A stretch of 28,687 nt of DNA, from NCBI RefSeq assembly GCF_019052655.1, contig NZ_JAHQVB010000026.1, positions 1-28,687 on the forward strand, given 5' to 3'. Position 1 is the first letter of the stretch. Every line of letters begins with the position of its first letter. A program made the translations under genes and the position numbers. The stretch is from Holdemanella porci. Its GTDB lineage: Bacteria > Bacillota_I > Bacilli_A > Erysipelotrichales > Erysipelotrichaceae. This document shows positions 8,664 through 15,640 of the stretch, one piece after another. The notes below the pieces were generated by a model. It ran no database searches and was not told where the DNA came from. It saw only the letters and a program-made list of their open reading frames with translations.

Positions 8664-9920
8664 TTGAGTTTAGAATATACATTATTTAATTCAGATATGA
8701 AGAAGGATTATACAATTTTAGTTCCGTCTATGCTTCCTATCCACTTTCGCTTATTGACACCTGTCTTTGCGAAAAGCGGATATAAATTAGAAGTTTTGAC
8801 AAATGAAGGGGAGCAAGTACGTGAAGAAGGTTTAGCACATGTGCATAATGATACTTGTTATCCAGCGTTGTTGGTTATTGGACAGATGATTGATGCGTTA
8901 AAAAGCGGAAAATATGATATAGATCATGTAGCCTGTGCTATTACACAAACGGCAGGAGGGTGTCGTGCAAGTAATTATCTTTCTTTATTGAGAAAAGCTT
9001 TGGCTATGGAAGGATGGCAACGCATTCCTTGTTTATCTGCCAATGCGAATGGTCTAGAAAAAGGCAGTAGCGTTGAATTTACAATGCCTTTGATTCTTCG
9101 CATTCTTTATGGAGCTTTATATGGTGATGCTTTAATGTGGTTAAGCAATCAGGTGAAGCCTTATGAACTTGAAAAAGGAGCCACAGATAAGGCGGTAAAT
9201 CAGTTTATTGATGAATTGATTCCAATGTTTGAACATGGTGCTTATAAACAATCAAAGCGTATTTATAAAAAGATGTTGGAAATATTTAAGACAATTCCAC
9301 AAGATCGTAGTCAGATAAAGATTCGTATTGGAATTGTTGGAGAAATCTATATGAAATATTCTCCATTAGGAAATCAACACTTAGAAGATTATTTAATTGA
9401 AGAAGGCTTTGAACCAGTGCTTTCTGGTGTTATGGATTTTGCACTATATTGTGTAGAAAATTCAATTATTGATTATGAGTATTATCATATGCACGAAAAA
9501 AATCACTATATATACAATATAGTAAAAGATGTGATTATGCGTATGCAAAAAACATTTAGAGATATAGTTAAAAAAGATGGAACTTTTATTGCACCAGACG
9601 ATTTTAGTGAAGTCATTGATAACGGAAAAGCATTTATTGATCCAGGTGTAAAAATGGGTGAAGGTTGGCTTTTAACAGGTGAAGTTGTTTCACATATTAA
9701 ATCTGGCGTTACCAATGTGATTAGTGCACAGCCATTCGGTTGTCTGCCAAATCATATTGTTGCCAAAGGTATGGTTCGTAAGATTAAGGATGAATATCCG
9801 AAAGCGAATATTGTTGCGATTGATTATGATCCAAGTGCATCAAAGGTAAATCAGGAAAATCGTATTCGATTGATGTTGGCAAATGCCAAGTTAAGTGAAG
9901 AAATGAAGGCAAGTATATGA
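8664..9920 (+). CDS. 2-hydroxyacyl-CoA dehydratase-like partner protein
   Basis: The 418-residue product matches the C-terminal third of the roughly 1,400-residue fused activase/dehydratase proteins. It starts with TILVPSMLPIHF, and has conserved cysteine motifs NDTCYPALLVIGQ and QTAGGCRASNY and, later, QPFGCLPNHI, which are probable iron-sulfur ligands. It begins with TTG at 8664, set by AAGGAG (8651-8656). The previous gene stops two bases before and the next gene starts inside this stop (ATGA), so the three are translationally coupled. Being cut out as its own gene suggests a two-subunit complex with the activase. The reaction is not known; dehydration of an acyl-CoA is a family name rather than a demonstrated role. 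Confidence 0.8.
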   Translation: MSLEYTLFNSDMKKDYTILVPSMLPIHFRLLTPVFAKSGYKLEVLTNEGEQVREEGLAHVHNDTCYPALLVIGQMIDALKSGKYDIDHVACAITQTAGGCRASNYLSLLRKALAMEGWQRIPCLSANANGLEKGSSVEFTMPLILRILYGALYGDALMWLSNQVKPYELEKGATDKAVNQFIDELIPMFEHGAYKQSKRIYKKMLEIFKTIPQDRSQIKIRIGIVGEIYMKYSPLGNQHLEDYLIEEGFEPVLSGVMDFALYCVENSIIDYEYYHMHEKNHYIYNIVKDVIMRMQKTFRDIVKKDGTFIAPDDFSEVIDNGKAFIDPGVKMGEGWLLTGEVVSHIKSGVTNVISAQPFGCLPNHIVAKGMVRKIKDEYPKANIVAIDYDPSASKVNQENRIRLMLANAKLSEEMKASI

Positions 9921-11140
9921 TGGAATTTGTATATGCCTATGCCTACTTTATTTTGTATGCCTTTTTAGGTTGGGTTTGTGAAGATTTATATTGTGGAATT
10001 CCCACAAAGAAATTTATTAACCGAGGCTTCTTTTATGGCCCGTATTGCCCAATCTATGGAGTAGGTGCTTTACTGGTTTTATATCCTTTATTGTTTGTGA
10101 AAGATTATCCTATACTTGTGTTTGTTTTAGGTGTCATTATTACGAGTGCATTGGAATATATTACAAGTTGGGTAATGGAAATTTTATTTAAAACAAGATG
10201 GTGGGATTATTCGGAAAGATTTATGAATATTAATGGACGCGTATGTTTGTTGAATTCCACTTTATTTGGCATTATGTCTATTGTGGTGATTTATATCATT
10301 CATCCTATAATTCAAGATATCGTAATGGATATTCCTTTTACGGCATTGATGAGTTTTTTATCGGCTTTTACAATTGGATTTGGTATCGACTGTGTATTTA
10401 CTGTACTTGCCTTACTTCGTCGCAAACAAGTATTCCAGAAAGTGCAAGTTCAAATGGAAGCTTTCAAAAAGGATTTCGAAGCAGAAAGTCAATTGCGTGT
10501 TCAAGAGGCGCAAGAAGCTTTCCAAGAATGGATGTTATCTCGTCCTGATTTATCCGAACGTATAGAAGAATTCCAAAGCAGTTTGGAAAACTTTTCTTTA
10601 GAAGCAAAAAAACATATTTCAAAGGCTTTCCCAGAACGTCATATTTCTACAGAAATTCGTAATATTGTAGCGGATGGTAAATTAGCACTTGAAAGAAGAC
10701 GATTAAATGCGAATAAGCAAGCTGAATATTGCGAATTAACAAATATGGTTATGATTCAGGATGAAAAAGGTAATGTGTTAGTACAAAATAGCAAAAATCC
10801 AAATGGATATACATTACCAACCGGTCATATTGAACTTGGTGAATCGTTTGTACAATCAGCAATGCGTGATGTGAAAGAAAAAACTGGTTTAAATGTTGAA
10901 CAGTTATGTTTGTGTGGAACAAAACAATTTATCTCGAGTGATAATTGCAGACATATTGTTTTCTTATATAAAACAAATGTGTTTAATGGAATCGAAAATG
11001 AAGAATCAAAGTGGATTCCACTGTCAAATATTCATGATTATAAGTTGATTTCAGGTTTAAATGATGTTCTAGAAGTGTTTGAAGGAACAAAATATAATGA
11101 GCTTTACTATAATGCTCAATATCAATTAAAAAAATATTAG
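9917..11140 (+). CDS. CmpB-type membrane protein fused to a degenerate Nudix domain
   Basis: This 407-residue fusion has an N-terminal half (about 1-165) with several membrane segments and the features of the putative ABC-transporter permease family CmpB (PF06541): FLGWVCEDLYCG near the start, NRGFFYGPYCPIYGVGA, and a WWDYSERFMNINGRVCL block. A long charged helical linker (about 170-285) leads to a Nudix domain (about 288-390). Its Nudix box runs from G303 to L325. G303, E309, R317, E321 and G324 are present, but the usual RExxEE reads R-D-V-K-E-K, so one catalytic glutamate is aspartate (D318) and one is lysine (K322). Activity may therefore be lost or changed. The start overlaps the previous stop by four bases. 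CmpB homologues without a Nudix domain are common in Firmicutes; the role of either half here is unknown. Confidence 0.75.
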   Translation: MMEFVYAYAYFILYAFLGWVCEDLYCGIPTKKFINRGFFYGPYCPIYGVGALLVLYPLLFVKDYPILVFVLGVIITSALEYITSWVMEILFKTRWWDYSERFMNINGRVCLLNSTLFGIMSIVVIYIIHPIIQDIVMDIPFTALMSFLSAFTIGFGIDCVFTVLALLRRKQVFQKVQVQMEAFKKDFEAESQLRVQEAQEAFQEWMLSRPDLSERIEEFQSSLENFSLEAKKHISKAFPERHISTEIRNIVADGKLALERRRLNANKQAEYCELTNMVMIQDEKGNVLVQNSKNPNGYTLPTGHIELGESFVQSAMRDVKEKTGLNVEQLCLCGTKQFISSDNCRHIVFLYKTNVFNGIENEESKWIPLSNIHDYKLISGLNDVLEVFEGTKYNELYYNAQYQLKKY

Positions 11141-11172
11141 ACTTTGTGGTTTACAAGCAAAGTCTTTTTTTG
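11139..11172 (+). terminator. Terminator of the activase operon
   Basis: AGACTTTG (11139-11146) pairs with CAAAGTCT (11158-11165), followed by seven Ts. The loop contains the -35 box of the rpsF promoter. Confidence 0.8.
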
Positions 11173-11179
11173 TTATAAT
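11151..11179 (+). promoter_or_regulatory. rpsF promoter overlapping the upstream terminator
   Basis: TTACAA (11151-11156), a 17-base spacer and TATAAT (11174-11179), with an additional TG at 11171-11172, give a strong promoter. The -35 box is inside the terminator loop and the spacer contains its T-tract. The predicted transcript start is near 11186. Confidence 0.75.
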
Positions 11180-11183
11180 AAAT

Positions 11184-11220
11184 AGGCAGGTTTATGCCTG
11201 TTCTCTGCTTCGTAAGAAGC
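11184..11220 (+). promoter_or_regulatory. Structured rpsF leader (two hairpins)
   Basis: The roughly 60-base leader holds AGGCA (11184-11188) pairing with TGCCT (11195-11199), then GCTTC (11207-11211) pairing with GAAGC (11216-11220) around a GTAA tetraloop of GNRA type. rpsF leaders in many bacteria bind the S6:S18 complex for feedback control. I cannot see that motif clearly, so this is only a candidate. Confidence 0.35.
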
Positions 11221-11246
11221 CAAAAAGACCAAAGGGAGGTGTACAC

Positions 11247-11540
11247 ATGAAAAAATATGAAATTATGTACATTGTGAATGCATCTTTAGATGATGCAGCG
11301 TTCAAAACAGTTTCAGATCGTTTACATGCAACAATCACTGATAACGGTGGTTCAATTGACAAAGTAGATGACTGGGGTGTGAAAGAATTCGCTTATGAAA
11401 TCGATCACATGAAAAAGGGACACTATGTAGTTATCAATGTAACTGCAAACAATGCAGGAGTTTTCGAATTCCAACGTTTGTCTCGTATCAGCAACAATGT
11501 AATTCGTGTTATGGTTGTTAAAACTGAAGGCGAAAAATAA
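11247..11540 (+). CDS. rpsF: Ribosomal protein S6
   Basis: At 97 residues this is the normal length for bS6, opening with the typical MKKYEIMYIVNASLDD and carrying the conserved DDWGVKEFAYEIDHMKKGHYVV segment. S6 binds 16S rRNA with S18 on the small-subunit platform. It has a strong GGGAGGTG site, is first in rpsF-ssb-rpsR, and has its own promoter and leader. Confidence 0.97.
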   Translation: MKKYEIMYIVNASLDDAAFKTVSDRLHATITDNGGSIDKVDDWGVKEFAYEIDHMKKGHYVVINVTANNAGVFEFQRLSRISNNVIRVMVVKTEGEK

Positions 11541-11556
11541 TCGAGGTTAAATAAAT

Positions 11557-12075
11557 ATGATTAATCGAGTAGTATTAGTTGGGCGTTTGACACGTGATCC
11601 TGAATTACGTAAAACGCAAAGTGGAACAAGTGTTTGCTCATTCACAATGGCAGTTGGTCGTCGTGTTTCAACACAAGGACAGCCAGATGCAGATTTTATT
11701 AACTGTGTTGCTTGGAATAAAACAGCTGATTTAATGACACAGTATTTACACAAAGGTTCATTGATTGGTTTAGAAGGACGTATTCAAACTCGTTCTTATG
11801 ACAATCAACAAGGACAAAGGGTATATGTTACAGAGGTCGTCGCAGAAAGTGTTCAATTCTTAGAACCTAAAAATGCACAATCAGGTTATTCAGCTCCAAG
11901 CCAGGATTATGGAATGAATCAAGGTTTTGCTCAAAATACATATGCTGCTCCTGTACAGAATGGATATAATCAAAATCCATATTCAAATCCTGTGCAGAAT
12001 ACAAATAACGCATTTGAATCAACATTCAATGCAGATGATTCACTAGATATTGCTAGTGATGATCTACCATTTTAG
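11557..12075 (+). CDS. ssb: Single-stranded DNA-binding protein
   Basis: The 172-residue protein starts [18 protein letters not shown] and has an OB-fold over about residues 1-105 ([30 protein letters not shown]). A flexible Q/N/P-rich linker leads to the acidic tip ending DDLPF, which in SSB proteins docks replication and repair partners. It coats single-stranded DNA at forks. It lies between rpsF and rpsR, the standard order in Firmicutes, with GAGGT upstream of the ATG. Confidence 0.97.
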   Translation: MINRVVLVGRLTRDPELRKTQSGTSVCSFTMAVGRRVSTQGQPDADFINCVAWNKTADLMTQYLHKGSLIGLEGRIQTRSYDNQQGQRVYVTEVVAESVQFLEPKNAQSGYSAPSQDYGMNQGFAQNTYAAPVQNGYNQNPYSNPVQNTNNAFESTFNADDSLDIASDDLPF

Positions 12076-12092
12076 AAAGGAAGGACTTACTT

Positions 12093-12323
12093 ATGGCATT
12101 TAAAAAACAACGTATGGGTCGTAAAAAAGTTTGTTACTTCACTAAGAACAAAATTAAGGAAATCGACTACAAAGACGTAGAATTATTAAAACGTTTCATC
12201 AACGCTAACGGGAAAATCATTCCTAGACGTGTGACTGGAACTCGTGCAAAATACCAAAGAATGTTAGCAACAGCTATTAAACGTGCTCGTCAAATGGCTT
12301 TGTTACCTTACGTGGTTGACTAA
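12093..12323 (+). CDS. rpsR: Ribosomal protein S18
   Basis: The 76-residue basic protein has the bS18 core ([13 protein letters not shown], then [11 protein letters not shown] and a KYQRML helix). It partners S6 on the 30S platform. It ends the rpsF-ssb-rpsR operon, 17 bases after ssb, with GAAAGGAAGG upstream and a strong terminator directly after it. The N-terminus ([15 protein letters not shown]) has one cysteine rather than a zinc-binding set. Confidence 0.97.
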   Translation: MAFKKQRMGRKKVCYFTKNKIKEIDYKDVELLKRFINANGKIIPRRVTGTRAKYQRMLATAIKRARQMALLPYVVD

Positions 12324-12325
12324 TT

Positions 12326-12354
12326 AGACTTCATATATTGAAGTCTTTTTTTTT
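12326..12354 (+). terminator. Terminator after rpsR
   Basis: A perfect 8-bp stem, AGACTTCA (12326-12333) against TGAAGTCT (12339-12346), is followed by a long T-tract. Its right arm contains most of the -35 box of the next promoter. Confidence 0.85.
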
Positions 12355-12366
12355 ATTTTATATAAT
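12338..12366 (+). promoter_or_regulatory. Promoter of the YybS-like gene, predicted leaderless
   Basis: TTGAAG (12338-12343), exactly 17 bases, then a perfect TATAAT (12361-12366). The next gene's ATG is at 12373, six bases after the -10 box, so transcription should start on or beside the start codon. No Shine-Dalgarno sequence precedes the ATG. Confidence 0.65.
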
Positions 12367-12372
12367 AGTCGT

Positions 12373-13227
12373 ATGATAAAAACGAAACAAATTACTACAG
12401 GTGCGATGGTTTGCGCTATTTATGGAGCTTTATTATTTTTAAATCAACAGAGTGCATTGATGATTGAATCCAGTGCTTCTTGGATTTTTGCATTTCCTGT
12501 ACTTATTTATACAGTCATGAGTGGTGTTAAAATGGGTGCATTGGTTACCATATGCATGGGTTTGATGACGATGTTTTTTGGTGGCTTTACAACCTGGTTT
12601 TATAGTTGGACCTCATTATTAATTGGATTTATATATGGGGCGGGCGTGTTTAAGCATGCTAAGAATATGACTAATTTTATTGTTTGTTTTATTCTTTCTA
12701 TTATAGCTAATTTATGCATCATTCTATTGTGGAGTACTTTGTTTGGCATTGATTTTTATGAAGATTTCCGCTTGATTTCACAATATATTCCTGGTATAAG
12801 CTTAAAAGTATTTACATACTTGATGATAGGATTACTAGGTCTATTACAGGCGTTATGTATTCATTTAGTAGCATTAATGGTGTGCTTACGTATGCATATG
12901 GACATTATTCCGCCACAACCATTATCTAAGGTACAAAGCCCAAGATGGATAGGGATAGGTTCTGTTGTGGTGTGGATTGCGTTCTTTTTTGTTCAAAATG
13001 TGATAGAATGTCCAACGGGGATCGTTGATTTAGCACAAGTTATTTTCTTTTTGGATTGTACCTTGTTATTATATTTTGGAGTTGTTTATTTTATGAGTTT
13101 ATGTGTCAAATACCAAAAGAAGAAATGGTCATTTCTTTCTATTTTTGGTGCGTTTGTGCCTGGACTTAATTTATTGTGGATGTTTATGGGAGAGTTGGAC
13201 TGTCTTTTACAGTTACGAAAAGAATAG
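12373..13227 (+). CDS. yybS: YybS-like (DUF2232) membrane protein
   Basis: A 284-residue, very hydrophobic protein with about eight membrane segments. It opens KTKQITTGAMVCAIYGALLFLN, and its size and its position between rpsR and gdpP match the DUF2232/YybS family, which often precedes gdpP in Firmicutes. It looks like a transporter-type membrane component, but its function is unknown. It is co-directional with gdpP, 11 bases apart, so the two probably share a transcript. The start at 12373 lacks a ribosome site. The next in-frame ATG (12406) has AGGTG only two bases away and would cut into the conserved opening, so I keep 12373. Confidence 0.75.
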   Translation: MIKTKQITTGAMVCAIYGALLFLNQQSALMIESSASWIFAFPVLIYTVMSGVKMGALVTICMGLMTMFFGGFTTWFYSWTSLLIGFIYGAGVFKHAKNMTNFIVCFILSIIANLCIILLWSTLFGIDFYEDFRLISQYIPGISLKVFTYLMIGLLGLLQALCIHLVALMVCLRMHMDIIPPQPLSKVQSPRWIGIGSVVVWIAFFFVQNVIECPTGIVDLAQVIFFLDCTLLLYFGVVYFMSLCVKYQKKKWSFLSIFGAFVPGLNLLWMFMGELDCLLQLRKE

Positions 13228-13238
13228 AGGTTTTCTAT

Positions 13239-15209
13239 ATGAAACAGTTTGAAAAATGGCGTAGTCTATGCGTTACAGGTCTAGCTTTGGGCCTTATACT
13301 ATCAATCCTGTTGTTTTTAAAGAAAGAATATATATATATGATTGCTGCTTTGGTTGTATGGATTGTTTTTATCTATGCTTTCTTTGGCTTTTGGAAATCT
13401 TTAAAAGAACATGGAATGAAGACGGAAGTAGATATTTCAAGAGTTTTAGGTAAAGATGCCAAAGATGCTTTGAATTTTGGAAATGTGGGTATCTTAACTT
13501 ATAACGAAGAATACATTGTAACTTGGGCTTCGCCTTTCTTTAAAGAGAAGGGTATTACGTTGACTAATAGTAAATTAACCAGCTGGATCAGTAATATTCG
13601 TACTTTGTTTGATGACAATGTGGATATGGTTATTGGAAAATCGGAAGGTCGAATTTACGAAATCACGAGAAAAAGAGATGCTCAAATTTTATATGTGAAG
13701 GATATTACAGATTACTATAATATGCGTCAGCAGTATTTAGACAATGAAATAGTGATTGGGTTATTGCAGTTAGATAACTATATGGAATATCAGTCTTATG
13801 AAAATGAAGAAATCATGGCCCAAATCAATACACATTTAAGAGCTGCTTTAGTAACGTGGGCTAAAGATAATAAGATGTTTGTTAGACGTTTACGTTCAGA
13901 TCGTTTTTTGGTGATTTTGAATAAAGAAATCTTAACGGAAGTGCGGAAACAGAATTTTACTATTTTACAACTTATTAAGGATGAGGCAAATAAATTAGAT
14001 GTTTCAATTACGTTAAGTATGGCTTTTGCGTATGGATCAAATGATTTTACGGTACTAGATGATATGGTCAATGAATTGATTGAACTTGCACAAAGTCGTG
14101 GTGGAGATCAGGCGGCTATTCGTTCAAGTGGAGGAACGGTTCAATTTGTGGGTGGAAACTCCGAAACAAGTTCAACACGTTCTAAAGTTCGTGTACGCAT
14201 TATGGCACAATCTATTCAAGAAGCTATTATGGAATCGAATCGTGTCTATATTGCAGGACATGTTATGAGTGATTTTGACTGTATGGGAGCATGTCTAGCT
14301 TTATCTAGCTGGGTACATGCGTTAGGCAAGGAAGTATTTATTGTTTTAAAGGATGTTCCTAGAGATGAGCAGCTTCAAGAAATGATGAATTCATTTGTTA
14401 CTGTCATTCAAGAAAGACATACTTTGATTACTCCAGATGAGGCGATGGATTCTATAGATTATAATAAAGATTTATTGATTATGGCTGATCATGGTATTCC
14501 TGCAATATCAAGTGTCAAAGAATTTGTGGATCGATGCAATCGTATTCTTGTGATTGATCATCATAGACGTAGTGATGCGTTTGTTAAGAATACTTTGTTG
14601 ACATATGTTGAAAGCAGTGCAAGTTCAGCGTGTGAATTAATTGTTGAATTGCTTCAAAATATTCCAAATCATATTCCTATTTATGAAATGGAAGCGACGA
14701 TTATGTATTTGGGTATTTTAGTGGATACAAATCGTTTTAAAATGCATACGGATGCCCGTACGTTTGAAGCAGCAGCTGCCTTACAAAATTGGGGAGCTAA
14801 TACAAGTCGTGCTGAAAAAGCTTTGTGTGAAGACTATTTGTATTTCTCTATGAAGAATGCATTGATTCAGCAGGCAAAGCCTTATTACAATCATTTTATG
14901 ATTGCAGCGATTGATGATGAAACATTAGATAAGACGATGATGGCTCAGGTTTCACAAGCTTTATTATTGATTAAAGGCTGTGTTGCTAGTTTTACCATCG
15001 CAAAGGTAAAGACAAATCCGAATGCCGTTGCGATAAGTGCTCGTAGTGATGGGTCTTATAATGTTCAAAAAATTATGGAAAAATTAAATGGTGGCGGCCA
15101 CTTTAGTGCGGCTGCTGTCGAAAGAGAAGGTGTATCCGTGCAACAGATGAAGGATATGATCTTAAATTGTATAGAGGAGGAACTTAAAAATGAAGGTAAT
15201 ATTGCTTAA
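13239..15209 (+). CDS. gdpP: c-di-AMP phosphodiesterase GdpP
   Basis: The 656-residue protein has the full GdpP architecture: two N-terminal membrane helices (about 10-52), a degenerate PAS domain (about 70-150), a degenerate GGDEF domain with SDRFL (220-224) in place of GGDEF, a DHH phosphoesterase domain with SDFD metal ligands and D440-H441-H442, and a DHHA1 domain with GGGH at 618-621. By family it hydrolyses c-di-AMP to pApA at the membrane and so tunes potassium, osmolyte and wall homeostasis. The ATG at 13239 has TAGAGG eight bases upstream; the in-frame ATG at 13176 lies inside the upstream gene. The 3' end overlaps rplI by 20 bases. Confidence 0.95.
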   Translation: MKQFEKWRSLCVTGLALGLILSILLFLKKEYIYMIAALVVWIVFIYAFFGFWKSLKEHGMKTEVDISRVLGKDAKDALNFGNVGILTYNEEYIVTWASPFFKEKGITLTNSKLTSWISNIRTLFDDNVDMVIGKSEGRIYEITRKRDAQILYVKDITDYYNMRQQYLDNEIVIGLLQLDNYMEYQSYENEEIMAQINTHLRAALVTWAKDNKMFVRRLRSDRFLVILNKEILTEVRKQNFTILQLIKDEANKLDVSITLSMAFAYGSNDFTVLDDMVNELIELAQSRGGDQAAIRSSGGTVQFVGGNSETSSTRSKVRVRIMAQSIQEAIMESNRVYIAGHVMSDFDCMGACLALSSWVHALGKEVFIVLKDVPRDEQLQEMMNSFVTVIQERHTLITPDEAMDSIDYNKDLLIMADHGIPAISSVKEFVDRCNRILVIDHHRRSDAFVKNTLLTYVESSASSACELIVELLQNIPNHIPIYEMEATIMYLGILVDTNRFKMHTDARTFEAAAALQNWGANTSRAEKALCEDYLYFSMKNALIQQAKPYYNHFMIAAIDDETLDKTMMAQVSQALLLIKGCVASFTIAKVKTNPNAVAISARSDGSYNVQKIMEKLNGGGHFSAAAVEREGVSVQQMKDMILNCIEEELKNEGNIA

Positions 15210-15639
15210 AGATATTCGTAAATTAGGAAAGAAAGATGATGTAGTTGAGGTAAGTGATGGCTACGCAAGAAATTTCTTATTTAAGAATAAATCGGCGATT
15301 GCGTATACAAAGGGTTCTGCCAAAGTTTTAGATAAACAAATGGAAGAAAGAGCTGAACACGAGGCTGAGTTAAAAAAAGAAGCTGAAGCTTTGAGTGAAA
15401 CTTTAAAGGGTATTACTTTAGAGTTTACTTTGAGTACAGGTAAAAATGGAGCTACTTTTGGTTCTGTTTCTAGTAAACAAATTGTGGAAGCTTTATCTAA
15501 AAAAGGGATTCGTGTTGATAAAAGAAAACTTCAATTGGAACAATCTATCGCATCTTTAGGGGTGACTCGTGTTCCTGTGGATTTATATCGTGGACAAGTG
15601 ATTGGTGAAATTGTTGTTCATGTAAGTGAAAAGGCATAA
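15190..15639 (+). CDS. rplI: Ribosomal protein L9
   Basis: At 149 residues with the bL9 opening MKVILLKDIRKLGKKDDVVEV, then GYARNFLF, a long charged connecting helix (about 40-75) and a C-terminal domain with GKNGATFGSVSSKQI. It sits at the base of the L1 stalk of the large subunit. GGAGG (15176-15180) lies inside the end of gdpP, so the two are coupled. The gdpP-rplI-dnaB order is the classic Firmicute arrangement. Confidence 0.97.
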   Translation: MKVILLKDIRKLGKKDDVVEVSDGYARNFLFKNKSAIAYTKGSAKVLDKQMEERAEHEAELKKEAEALSETLKGITLEFTLSTGKNGATFGSVSSKQIVEALSKKGIRVDKRKLQLEQSIASLGVTRVPVDLYRGQVIGEIVVHVSEKA

Positions 15640-15640
15640 T

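Noticed and set aside
13176..13238. Upstream in-frame extension of gdpP starting at 13176
   Set aside because: The extension lies within the end of the YybS-like gene. The ATG at 13239 has TAGAGG at good spacing and gives the usual GdpP N-terminus.
14060..14275. Small plus-strand ORF inside gdpP
   Set aside because: It lies in another frame of a well-conserved gene and has no independent signals.
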